DNA from: an uncultured Oscillospiraceae bacterium
Lineage (GTDB): Bacteria > Bacillota > Clostridia > Oscillospirales > Acutalibacteraceae
Direction: 5' to 3'
Assembly: GCA_900549825.1 (NCBI GenBank)
Contig: URQB01000016.1
Location: forward strand, 1-53,335
Length of the DNA stretch: 53,335 nucleotides
The notes below the pieces were generated by a model that saw only the letters and a program-made list of their open reading frames with translations, had not been told where the DNA came from and ran no database searches. Position 1 is the stretch's first letter. Each line of letters begins with the position of its first letter. Positions 42,639 through 50,155 of this stretch are shown piece after piece. A program made the position numbers and the translations under genes.

Positions 42639-43609
42639 ATCAATTCACCATCCTCCATCCGCTTTACTGGGGACAGATTTTTCTCCTGCACCGCTGCCAG
42701 CACCGCGATTCCTGCCGCATTGTCGCAGGAAAACGCTGGCTCTGCAAAGCTCGCTTCATATTTTTGGCTGATTGCATCGCGAATGATACGGTTTGACATC
42801 ACGCCACCTGCAAAGATCAGCGGATAATCGCCATGCTGCCGAATCATTTCCCCCGCCATCGCATCGATCGCCGCTAAAACGCTTTCGATACAGAAACGGG
42901 CGATATCCTCCCGGCACTCACCCGCACGAAGCATCTTCTCGCACTGATTCTGAATCCCGGAAAGGCAGCAATCCGCGCCTTTCATCGATGGCCTGATGTG
43001 AAAGCGCCGGTGTGATTGCTGTGCGAGCAGGTCGAGCTGCGCCCCGGCCGGGAAGGGAAGGCCAAGCATCCCGCCGACACGGTCGACCGCCTGCCCCGCC
43101 TTCAGATCAAGAGACTGCGCCAGCAGCTCCTTCTGAAAAATATGGTCCTCGTTGGGCCGGACCAAAAGCGCCTCCGTCGTCCCTCCGGAGACGTGAAACG
43201 CATAGAAGGGCCGCTCAAAATACGAGCACTTTTTTGTGCTGTAGAGCGCCGCGGCGATATGGCCGCTCTGATGGGAAAAGAAATACAGCGGCACCTGCAG
43301 AAAGGATGCAACCGCGCGTGCCACGCCCACTCCCGCTAGAAAACACGGCATATAAGAGCCCTCAGAATCCCGCGGCGCAGAGGAAACGGCAATCGCGCAG
43401 ATCTCCCCTTTAAACGCAGCGGCAAGCTCCTCCAGAAGCTGGGGCAGCTGCACTGTGTGGTGAAATACCGCATCGCTCTGCCGCAGCCCAAGCGCTCCCT
43501 CCGGAACGGGCAAAAGCTTCTTTTTCTGCAATATAGAATCATGCTCCGGGCAATAAATTGCCGCAGAGGTGGTATAATTGCTCGTATCGATTCCGAGATA
43601 CCCCTTCAT
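42635..43609 (-). CDS. TsaD/Kae1-like paralog (peptidase M22 family)
   Basis: A 324-residue ASKHA-fold protein related to TsaD. It keeps the metal His pair (HQSGH, about 113-117), GIDTSNYTTS at the N-terminus, a FHVSGGTTEALLV segment and FAGGVMSNRIIR. Canonical TsaD features, such as the DDAAGEAFDKVA region, are altered (GQAVDRVGGMLGLPFPAGAQLD). It is therefore probably a paralog, not the t6A enzyme itself. I set the start at the ATG at 43607-43609, with TTGAGG seven bases upstream, and it is coupled to nusB. Its role is unknown. Confidence 0.75.
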   Translation of the reverse strand: MKGYLGIDTSNYTTSAAIYCPEHDSILQKKKLLPVPEGALGLRQSDAVFHHTVQLPQLLEELAAAFKGEICAIAVSSAPRDSEGSYMPCFLAGVGVARAVASFLQVPLYFFSHQSGHIAAALYSTKKCSYFERPFYAFHVSGGTTEALLVRPNEDHIFQKELLAQSLDLKAGQAVDRVGGMLGLPFPAGAQLDLLAQQSHRRFHIRPSMKGADCCLSGIQNQCEKMLRAGECREDIARFCIESVLAAIDAMAGEMIRQHGDYPLIFAGGVMSNRIIRDAISQKYEASFAEPAFSCDNAAGIAVLAAVQEKNLSPVKRMEDGELI

Positions 43610-43611
43610 CG

Positions 43612-44013
43612 TCATGCCTCAAGCTGCCGAGATGCCGTGCCGAGCACGCCGTTGATAAAAGCGGCATCCTCCTGTGAAGCATAGAGCTTTGCAAGCTCAA
43701 CCGCTTCATTGATGGAAACGCTCGTCGGCACATCCTCAATATACAGCATCTCGCATAAAGCAAGCCGCAGCAGAGAGAGCGAAACGCGGGAAATACGGTC
43801 TTTTCTCCAGCCGATCGCATTCTTTTCGATGATGGAATCGATCTCCGGCTGCTGTTCGTCTTCCGTTTTCGCAAGCAGAACCGCAAATTCATCCGTCTGC
43901 AGATAACGCGCCTCCACAGCCATGGAAATCATCTCCTCAACGGTGAGTTCCGGATGAAAAGATTTCTCGAAGATTAGGGTAAACGCCTGTTCTCTCGCCT
44001 GCCGTCTGGTCAT
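43612..44013 (-). CDS. nusB: Transcription antitermination factor NusB
   Basis: A 133-residue all-helical factor that with NusE/S10 binds boxA RNA for rRNA antitermination. MTRRQAREQAFTLIFE is the conserved N-terminus. DRISRVSLSLLRLALCEMLY and TSVSINEAVELAKLYASQED then AAFINGVLGT are diagnostic. The start is set at MTRRQ with GGAGG seven bases upstream. A 120-nt RNA-like structure (44042-44161) ends 28 bases before the start, suggesting leader-mediated control. Confidence 0.95.
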   Translation of the reverse strand: MTRRQAREQAFTLIFEKSFHPELTVEEMISMAVEARYLQTDEFAVLLAKTEDEQQPEIDSIIEKNAIGWRKDRISRVSLSLLRLALCEMLYIEDVPTSVSINEAVELAKLYASQEDAAFINGVLGTASRQLEA

Positions 44014-44041
44014 GCTTGTCCTCCACTTTTTCAATAAAATC

Positions 44042-44161
44042 AGCCCTCTACAGCCGAGAAAACAAATCGGCCTTTCCCGGGAAAACCGCCTGAAGCGTAC
44101 TGACTCCAGAAGGCTTGCCGCACGAAACGCCTTTTGTTTCCCCCCTACGTTGCAGAGGGCT
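44042..44161 (-). ncRNA. Candidate multibranched cis-regulatory RNA before nusB
   Basis: Read as minus-strand RNA, the 120-nt region folds into a closed multibranch. P1 is 44042-44052 with 44151-44161 (11 bp). P2 is 44079-44086 with 44136-44143 (8 bp). P3 is 44110-44114 with 44129-44133 (5 bp). P4 is 44090-44095 with 44104-44109 (6 bp). P5 is 44053-44057 with 44067-44071 (5 bp). P1, P2 and P4 each contain one plus-strand A-C mismatch, and all three become G-U pairs on the minus strand. GATTTTATT follows P1, so the closing stem could also terminate. It starts six bases after the Asp23 stop. I do not recognise a known riboswitch motif. Confidence 0.5.
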
Positions 44162-44167
44162 TAAAAC

Positions 44168-44542
44168 TTACTTTTGAGCTTCCGCGATCTCAGAGAAGTC
44201 AACCCCGACAATACTGATATTTACCTTGGTAACAACCCGCCCCGTCATATTCTGCACCGCATTTTTGACGGCGCGCTGTACCTGTGCGGAAACAGCCGGA
44301 ATTTTCGTCCCGCCCTTGAGCAATAAATACAGATGAAGCTTGATTTCGTTTTCATTGACCCATACGCGCACAGATTTCAGCGTATCATCGCCTACATGGA
44401 GCAGAGCCTGTAGATCTCTGGGGCGTGCCGCAAAGCCGCTCACGCCGTCGACATCCTTCGCTGCATTTAACGCAATAGCGGCGATCACCTCTTCGGAAAT
44501 CACAAGACCGCTGACAACGTCCTGTTTCTTCATATCATCCAT
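44168..44542 (-). CDS. Asp23/Gls24 family envelope stress protein
   Basis: A 124-residue member of the Asp23 (alkaline shock protein) family. VSGLVISEEVIAAIALNAAK and DVDGVSGFAARP open it, followed by VRVWVNENEIKLHLYLLLKG, a conserved KIPAVSAQVQRAVKNAV helix and VNISIVGVDF. In staphylococci such proteins sit under the membrane via AmaP. In Clostridia this copy typically lies between spoIIIA and nusB, as here, with no proven role. AAGGA lies close to the ATG. A strong extended -10 promoter lies about 140 bases upstream. Confidence 0.9.
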   Translation of the reverse strand: MDDMKKQDVVSGLVISEEVIAAIALNAAKDVDGVSGFAARPRDLQALLHVGDDTLKSVRVWVNENEIKLHLYLLLKGGTKIPAVSAQVQRAVKNAVQNMTGRVVTKVNISIVGVDFSEIAEAQK

Positions 44543-44677
44543 AAGTTCCTTCCATTCTCCCGCCTACGGCGGGGATCAGCCAAAACATGATGCGCCTTCC
44601 ATTTTCCGTTTGAAGAAGGCGGTCTGCCTTGCCATACACAGCCCGGCTGTGCAGGAAAGCGAAATCTATTTACAGTT

Positions 44678-44705
44678 ATTATACCACAAAAGCGGAAAGA
44701 CACAA
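44678..44705 (-). promoter_or_regulatory. Promoter of the Asp23-nusB-xse operon
   Basis: Minus-strand TTGTGT (44700-44705), 16 bases, then TATAAT (44678-44683) with TGG directly before it (extended -10). The leader contains two small GC hairpins (CACAGCC/GGCTGTG and CCCGCC/GGCGGG). Confidence 0.7.
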
Positions 44706-44720
44706 CCATTTTTTGCTCGG

Positions 44721-44744
44721 GCGCCTGACAGGCTGTCAGAGCGC
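44721..44744. other. Palindrome upstream of the Asp23 promoter
   Basis: CTGACAG-G-CTGTCAG (44725-44739) is a perfect 7-bp dyad around one base, framed by GCGC on both sides. It lies 19 bases upstream of the -35 box and just past the spoIIIAH stop. The central spacing is too short for a good RNA hairpin and no T-run follows, so a protein binding site is more likely than a terminator. Confidence 0.4.
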
Positions 44745-44758
44745 AGAGAAGAAAACAA

Positions 44759-45358
44759 TCACTTTGCCTCCATGATCGTTATATTTTCCACGGAAAAGCC
44801 AGTTTGTTTGAGCACGATCTCTTTGATCTGCACTGTCACGTTGTCTTTCAATACCCCTTTTCCAACCACAACCTGTGCCGTATTGCTGCCGATTACTACC
44901 ACGCAGGGGCTGCCGATTTTGGCATTGATCAGGTTTTCCGTATCGGCCTCCAGCTTGATCGCCTTTGAAAGCGTTGCGAGCTCCTGCGTAGCAGTTTTGA
45001 CGGCTTCCGATGAAGCTTTGCTGTCCTCAATCGTCTTCTTGAGTGCCTCGACAGCCTTGTCGTGCGCTGTAGAGCGGTTCAGCCGCGCCTGCGCAAAGTA
45101 TTCGTCTTCCGCCTGAGCCTGGGCCTGCTCAGCCTTGGACTCCTGTGTGCTGTCTTTAGAGGATGCCGTGCTGGAATTGACGAGGAGGGCATCCCCCAGA
45201 TTCCCCGCAGCCTGCGTTGCCTGCTCGGTAACGGTCACTCCGGTATTCGCTTTTTCGGCATCCGGCTTCGTATAATACCAATTTACAAAAACTGCTGCGC
45301 CCAACGCGACCACCAGGGTTGCCAGAACAATCTGCCTTTTTCCAATCGATATACTCAT
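44759..45358 (-). CDS. spoIIIAH: Stage III sporulation protein AH
   Basis: A 199-residue mother-cell protein whose C-terminal YscJ/FliF-like ring domain docks with forespore SpoIIQ to form the feeding channel. MSISIGKRQIVLATLVVALG then AAVFVNWYY is the membrane anchor. A Gln/Glu/Ala-rich linker follows (about 65-115), and the ring domain ends VQIKEIVLKQTGFSVENITI. The start is set at MSISIGKRQ with AAAGGATGG upstream. It is the last gene of spoIIIA, after a 190-base spacer from spoIIIAG in which I see no gene. Confidence 0.93.
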   Translation of the reverse strand: MSISIGKRQIVLATLVVALGAAVFVNWYYTKPDAEKANTGVTVTEQATQAAGNLGDALLVNSSTASSKDSTQESKAEQAQAQAEDEYFAQARLNRSTAHDKAVEALKKTIEDSKASSEAVKTATQELATLSKAIKLEADTENLINAKIGSPCVVVIGSNTAQVVVGKGVLKDNVTVQIKEIVLKQTGFSVENITIMEAK

Positions 45359-45549
45359 GTTTATGAACCATCCTTTCCATGCAAGGTGCTGAATCGATTT
45401 ATGATAAGCGCGGCAGATCATAGGGGGCTAAGCCGCCCTTCCGCGCAGATACAAGGGAATTAAGCTTTACCTGATGCTAAAATGCTGCCATTCTTGTTTT
45501 CCTACACAAGCCTCTTCTCTTGGATCAAAACGTTCCCTCCTCACCCCCT

Positions 45550-46128
45550 CTAATCCGCCATACGCGCAATACTGACGCGTGAAGCGCCGATATCCAGCAC
45601 GGCCGTTACGGCCTGTGTGATTCTCTGCTGGACATAGGCGGAATCGCCGCCCTCACAAACAATGGCGACCCCACGGATTTTAGGCTGAATCACCTTGATC
45701 ACCAGGCCCTCATCCCTGCTTCCGTTCGACTGCAGAATAATATATTCATTCTCTGTATTGCTTTTTTCATTGACCTCTACCCCTCCTGTTTTTTCTCCGC
45801 TGCTGCGTTCGATCGATTGCTTTTCATCTGCGGCATATACGGATTCCACACCGTTTTCCAGTGTGACCATCACCTTCGTCTTTCCGGCTCCGCTGATGGA
45901 TGATATGATATTTGTCAGCCTTTTTTCAATGTCCTCGGCGTAACTGTATTCGGTCTGGGCGCTTTCTGACGGAGTCTCCGTTTCCTGCTTTTGCGGCAGA
46001 TGGATGAATTCAGAGGCCAAAAGCAGCAGCATGCCCGCCAGGCCGATGCATACGATCACCGTGATTTTTTTATCTGCCTTCATCGACTCAATCAGTTTTC
46101 TGCCTTTTTCACCCATGCTTTTTTTCAT
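45550..46128 (-). CDS. spoIIIAG: Stage III sporulation protein AG
   Basis: A 192-residue single-pass protein that forms a large ring in the mother-cell membrane facing the forespore. The anchor is ITVIVCIGLAGMLLLLASEF (about 20-40). The ring domain has ILSSISGAGKTKVMVTLENG, VIQPKIRGVAIVCEGGDSAY and the closing VTAVLDIGASRVSIARMAD. The start is set at MKKSMGEKGRKL. It overlaps nothing and lies 37 bases after spoIIIAF. Confidence 0.93.
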   Translation of the reverse strand: MKKSMGEKGRKLIESMKADKKITVIVCIGLAGMLLLLASEFIHLPQKQETETPSESAQTEYSYAEDIEKRLTNIISSISGAGKTKVMVTLENGVESVYAADEKQSIERSSGEKTGGVEVNEKSNTENEYIILQSNGSRDEGLVIKVIQPKIRGVAIVCEGGDSAYVQQRITQAVTAVLDIGASRVSIARMAD

Positions 46129-46165
46129 CGTGATCCATTCCTTTGATTTCAATCTACAAAGCGGT

Positions 46166-46648
46166 TCAACGTTCTTCGAGTTCAACTGTCACGGAGCATC
46201 CAAGCCTTTGCTCCAATTCTCCCTGAATCAGGCGTTCCTTTCCCGCCTGTGCATCCGGTAAAAAGATTTTGAGCTCTGTTATAGATATGATGGAATCTTC
46301 CGCAATATCCATGTCCACCTGAATTTCCGCCCCGGAAACGCCGATTTCCGCAAGTGCCTGCCGTGCCTTTTCTTCGATCTCACGGCGTGCCTCCTGGGCA
46401 AGGGAGCGATTTACTTTCTCCACAGCCGCTTTCATTTGGGCATCCAGATCGCCGGAATCCTGTGTGGGCATGGTAAGCTTGATTCCCTTCCCGGACAGAA
46501 ACGGGGAAAGAAGCGCGGATAACAGGAACAGCGCGATCATGACCCGCATAGCCTTTTCGGTTGCGCCCTTTGGCGTCAATGCGTGCACCAATAAGGCGCC
46601 CACAGCGCTGAAAACGATGCACAACGCCCAGCTTTGCAATGCTTCCAT
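46166..46648 (-). CDS. spoIIIAF: Stage III sporulation protein AF
   Basis: A 160-residue protein with two N-terminal membrane helices (about 5-23 and 32-50) and a soluble C-terminal domain containing ALAEIGVSGAEIQVDMDIAE and VTVELEER. It is a component of the SpoIIIA-SpoIIQ channel complex. GGGGATCAAG lies upstream of the ATG. Family membership rests on length, topology and position between AE and AG. Confidence 0.9.
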   Translation of the reverse strand: MEALQSWALCIVFSAVGALLVHALTPKGATEKAMRVMIALFLLSALLSPFLSGKGIKLTMPTQDSGDLDAQMKAAVEKVNRSLAQEARREIEEKARQALAEIGVSGAEIQVDMDIAEDSIISITELKIFLPDAQAGKERLIQGELEQRLGCSVTVELEER

Positions 46649-46661
46649 CTTGATCCCCCTT

Positions 46662-47792
46662 TTATGTTCCGGATTTCACAGAGAGCATGAGAGCGGTGGA
46701 AATAATCAGGAGAACCGCATTAAACAGCAGGATCGCCCCCAGAATGACAAGTGCGGACGCGATGCTGCGCAGCAGCGCTGCAGCTTTCCCCTGCCCAAAT
46801 AAATCAGCCCCAACGGCGCATAAATTCAGCGTCAGCAGCCATAGAAGCAGCTCTGCAAAAACAGGAAGCGCGATCAGCAGAATCGCCAGAATTCCAAATG
46901 CGCCGGTAGCACCGCGCACAAGGCTCAGGGAACTGACGATCGAACCGAGCGCGTCACTGACCGCCCCTCCCACGACAGGGACAAAGCTTCCGATCAAAAA
47001 TTTGGCGCCCTTTGCGGCGGCGCTGTCGGCAGCCCCCGCAAGAAGGCCCTTAATGGATAAGAGGCCGGCGAAAACTGTGGAAAGAAAACCGAGCGTTACG
47101 GTCGCCGTCTTTTTAATCATATTGGTGATCCCGTTAAAATCAAAAACGGGAGACAGCGTGCTAATCATGCTGAGAGCCAGTAAAATCCCGATCGACGGCT
47201 TTAAAAAGTAGGCGGAAAATTGTGCGATCGCCTGGGCAAAGCCAAACAGAAGCGTCTGCGAGCTCAGCGCGAGTGCCGGATTCCCGCTTGCCGCCACAAT
47301 CGCCGCATAGACGGGAATAAAGGCCAGCATAAAATCGCTGCTCAGGCTGATCGCCGCACAGGTATGGGACAGGCACTCCATGACCCGCGGCACCAGGACG
47401 ATTGATAGGAACAATGCGGAGAGCAGAGCCATCACCTTGCCGGCCTGGCTGTTTTTTTCATCCAAAAGAGAATCGACAATCGCAAGCAGGATCAAAACCC
47501 CCAGGATTTGCAGCGCTGTTTTCAGAGGATTTTCAAGCTTCCCCTGAATTAAATTGAGAAACATCTCTCCCAGCGCGCGCGGCGACGTATTGAACAGCGT
47601 GCTGAAATCGATCTCTCCAATGCCAAGCTCCTCAAAAAGAGCGCGCGTCTCCTGCGGCAAATCATCAAATAACTCCGCCGCGCCTGATGCATCCATCTGG
47701 CTGCGCACCGAATCCCCCTGCTCTGCCGATACGGGGATGGTCAAAAGCGTGATCAGAAACAATATGATTGCTGCAATCCGAAATCTTTTCAT
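46662..47792 (-). CDS. spoIIIAE: Stage III sporulation protein AE
   Basis: A 376-residue polytopic protein of the SpoIIIA channel. A cleavable signal (RIAAIILFLITLLTIPVSA) is followed by an extracytoplasmic segment. Then come about six to eight hydrophobic helices with GTFVPVVGGAVSDALGSI-like IGSFVPVVGGAVSDALGSIV. This is the transporter-like core of the complex. It follows spoIIIAD by six bases. Confidence 0.93.
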   Translation of the reverse strand: MKRFRIAAIILFLITLLTIPVSAEQGDSVRSQMDASGAAELFDDLPQETRALFEELGIGEIDFSTLFNTSPRALGEMFLNLIQGKLENPLKTALQILGVLILLAIVDSLLDEKNSQAGKVMALLSALFLSIVLVPRVMECLSHTCAAISLSSDFMLAFIPVYAAIVAASGNPALALSSQTLLFGFAQAIAQFSAYFLKPSIGILLALSMISTLSPVFDFNGITNMIKKTATVTLGFLSTVFAGLLSIKGLLAGAADSAAAKGAKFLIGSFVPVVGGAVSDALGSIVSSLSLVRGATGAFGILAILLIALPVFAELLLWLLTLNLCAVGADLFGQGKAAALLRSIASALVILGAILLFNAVLLIISTALMLSVKSGT

Positions 47793-47798
47793 AAATCC

Positions 47799-48188
47799 TT
47801 ATCCTTTTATCAATCCGGCAGAGAGTTGAATCATCGCTTTCACGAGAGGCAGGCAAAGCATAAGGATCGTCACCTTGCCTGCAAGCTCAACCTTATTGGA
47901 AAGCGCAGTTTCCCCGCTATCGCGGCACGCATCCGCCGCCAGTTGGGTAAGAACGGCCACACCAAGCGCTTTAAGCAGCAGTGTCAGATATTCAGTATCG
48001 ATTCCCGAGCCGTTTACCAGCTCCCTGACCGCGTTGATGAGGTCTCCCATCGCCGAGACGACAAGCAATAAAATGAATACGGACGCGGCAAGCTGTACAA
48101 CGATCGCGTATTCCGGCTTATATTGCTTCAGCACGGTGCACAACAGCGCACATACAATCGCTATCGCAACAATTTTTACAATCTCCAT
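47799..48188 (-). CDS. spoIIIAD: Stage III sporulation protein AD
   Basis: A 129-residue protein with four membrane helices, similar to SpoIIIAC along its length (two repeats). EIVKIVAIAIVCALLCTVLK then QYKPEYAIVVQL and LLLKALGVAVLTQLAADACR then DSGETALSNKVELAGK are family marks. It lies four bases after spoIIIAC. Confidence 0.93.
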   Translation of the reverse strand: MEIVKIVAIAIVCALLCTVLKQYKPEYAIVVQLAASVFILLLVVSAMGDLINAVRELVNGSGIDTEYLTLLLKALGVAVLTQLAADACRDSGETALSNKVELAGKVTILMLCLPLVKAMIQLSAGLIKG

Positions 48189-48192
48189 AACG

Positions 48193-48387
48193 CTATAGCC
48201 CGAAAATCGATTTGATATATTGGAACAGATTGCCGATCTGCGGTACGATCATCATCAAAACGACCACCAGTCCGGCAAGCGTTGTGATCATTGCATATTC
48301 CTCGCGCCCCGAACGGGTCAGCAGTTGGTTGAGGACGGCAACGATAATGCCGATGGCGGCGATTTTAAAAATGAAATTCACGTCCAT
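48193..48387 (-). CDS. spoIIIAC: Stage III sporulation protein AC
   Basis: A 64-residue protein with two membrane helices: NFIFKIAAIGIIVAVLNQLL then TRSGREEYAMITTLAGLVVV and LMMIVPQIGNLFQYIKSIFG. This is the standard length and sequence pattern for the family. It is part of the mother-cell channel and lies 73 bases after spoIIIAB. Confidence 0.94.
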   Translation of the reverse strand: MDVNFIFKIAAIGIIVAVLNQLLTRSGREEYAMITTLAGLVVVLMMIVPQIGNLFQYIKSIFGL

Positions 48388-48460
48388 TTTCGATCTTCCT
48401 ACCTTTCCCAGATTCTAAACGATACCGGCAGGCCGGGAATCTCATCGCCTGATCTGTCTC

Positions 48461-48970
48461 TCATAAGAAGAGAACCCATGCCAGAAGGCCGCCCAGAACA
48501 CCGAGGCTTAAATACAGCTTGGCATATTTGCTCTTCCATTCCCGCGCCTGCATAAGCCTTTCTTCAAACAGGCGCACATAGAGCCGGCAAAGGCTGATTT
48601 GCCCGTTCAGATCTGTAGTGCCCAGCTGAGAGCCAAAGGCGAGCAGCTGGCTGAGATCCTCCCGGCGCAGAGAGCCAGTCTGAGAACGCTCCTGCAGAGA
48701 TGCGCTCCAGGCCTGTGGAAACGGAATCTCCTGATCGCACATCCGGCTGCATACCTGCAGAAAAGGCAGCTCAGAAAATTCACTGCGCAAGGCCAACCGA
48801 TGCACCAGCTCCCGCACAGGCGTCCGGCAATAGGAGAGCTCGTTTTGCACTGCGTTGAGCAGCAGGAGCACCTGCTCCAGCGCACGAATCCTCTTGACGG
48901 CCGATGTGCTATAATACTGACCTGTCCAGATGCAGGCAACCAGAATGCAGCACATCCCCACATATTTCAT
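48461..48970 (-). CDS. spoIIIAB: Stage III sporulation protein AB
   Basis: A 169-residue protein with an N-terminal hydrophobic segment (VGMCCILVACIWTGQYY), a helical middle with RIRALEQVLLLLNAVQNELS and a C-terminal membrane helix (LYLSLGVLGGLLAWVLFL). SpoIIIAB resembles GspF-like platform proteins. The ATG lies 62 bases inside the end of spoIIIAA, an unusually long overlap that is supported because both proteins look complete. Confidence 0.92.
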   Translation of the reverse strand: MKYVGMCCILVACIWTGQYYSTSAVKRIRALEQVLLLLNAVQNELSYCRTPVRELVHRLALRSEFSELPFLQVCSRMCDQEIPFPQAWSASLQERSQTGSLRREDLSQLLAFGSQLGTTDLNGQISLCRLYVRLFEERLMQAREWKSKYAKLYLSLGVLGGLLAWVLFL

Positions 48971-49943
48971 CGATCAGTTCCTCCGCCCTGTAGATTTGCG
49001 AAATCCGGCCGGGCAGCCCGCCTCCGGCGAGCAGCACCACACGGTCGAAGGCGCCGGTTTCCAAAAGCCGGCGGGCCTGCGGCCGGCGCAGCAGATCCTC
49101 CCGCGTTGACGCATGGAGGCTGGCAATAAATTTTACACCCGCATTGATGCCTGCTTCGATTGCCTTGATCTCCTCCATACTGCCCGCCTCGTCGCAGATA
49201 ATCACCTCCGGGGAGAGGCTGCGCAAAGCGCTCAAAATCGCCTCACCCTTCGGGTATCCACTCAGAATATCGCAGTTATACCCAAGATCATTCTGTGCGA
49301 CGCCTTCATATACCGCAGCGATTTCCTCGCGCTCATCCACTACCGCAACCCGTAGGCTCCTGCAGCCGCTGCCGGTGGAAAGCTGCCGCGCCAGATCGCG
49401 CAGGAGCGTCGTCTTGCCGCTGCCCGGGCCTCCCGCAAGCAGCACACTGGGCATCTCTTTTCGGAATAATTTCTCGATCAGTGCATCCGCCGCGCCAATG
49501 ACCTGCCTGGCAACGCGCAGATTGATGGAGGCGATATCATGCACCGCTTTTGTCTTCCCATTTTCACAGACTGCAGTGCCGCAAATCCCAGCGCGATGCC
49601 CGCCCGGCAGTGTAATGTATCCATTGCAGATACTATCCTGAAAGCTATGTACCGAATAGCCGCAGATCGCGTGAAAACACTCCGTAACCTCCTCATGGCT
49701 AATCCGTACGGCGGCTGAGGAAAGGATATAGCTCACCCGGCCGGTCTCGCTGACAAAGCACGTCCCGTTCAAACCAATCAATAAAACCGGCTGACAGCTT
49801 CGCAAACGGATCTCCTGAATCTGCGATTTGATCTGTGCCGGAATACGGCTGAGGATTTCCCGGATGCGAGGGCATAAAATAGAGATTGCCTGATCATAAG
49901 GGGATGTCCCTTTCTCCTTCAATTTTGATTCATCCTTTCTCAT
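48909..49943 (-). CDS. spoIIIAA: Stage III sporulation protein AA (ATPase)
   Basis: A 344-residue cytoplasmic ATPase related to secretion ATPases, which powers the SpoIIIA-SpoIIQ channel. Walker A is AGGPGSGKTTLLRDLARQLS (about 168-187), the Walker B-like strand VIICDEAGSMEEIKAIEAGI, and FIASLHAST the sensor. HSFQDSICNGYITLPGGHRA and GICGTA are diagnostic in the N-terminal half. I use the ATG at 49941-49943. A sigma-E promoter is expected, but I find no convincing match upstream. Confidence 0.95.
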   Translation of the reverse strand: MRKDESKLKEKGTSPYDQAISILCPRIREILSRIPAQIKSQIQEIRLRSCQPVLLIGLNGTCFVSETGRVSYILSSAAVRISHEEVTECFHAICGYSVHSFQDSICNGYITLPGGHRAGICGTAVCENGKTKAVHDIASINLRVARQVIGAADALIEKLFRKEMPSVLLAGGPGSGKTTLLRDLARQLSTGSGCRSLRVAVVDEREEIAAVYEGVAQNDLGYNCDILSGYPKGEAILSALRSLSPEVIICDEAGSMEEIKAIEAGINAGVKFIASLHASTREDLLRRPQARRLLETGAFDRVVLLAGGGLPGRISQIYRAEELIDEICGDVLHSGCLHLDRSVL

Positions 49944-50064
49944 CAAAGCTGTTTTGTAAAACCTCTGGCTTCGCTTTTATAAATATGAGTTCTTGTCCGC
50001 AAATAGAACAATGGCATTCCGCCGCTCCTTTGAAAATATATATGCTGCAGTTTTTCGTTCCATG

Positions 50065-50106
50065 CCAGCAGCCCGCCATCCGAATGATCGGATGGCGGGC
50101 TGCTGG
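50065..50106. other. Perfect 19-bp hairpin between convergent operon ends
   Basis: 50065-50083 pairs with 50088-50106 without a mismatch around an ATGA loop. No T-run follows on either side. It lies 50 bases past the end of the GT-C-like gene (minus strand) and upstream of spoIIIAA, so it may end transcription or protect a 3' end. Confidence 0.6.
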
Positions 50107-50155
50107 TTGGTAATCTTTGCTCTGTCTTTTTCTCTAAAAAACGTGTGATACCGGC

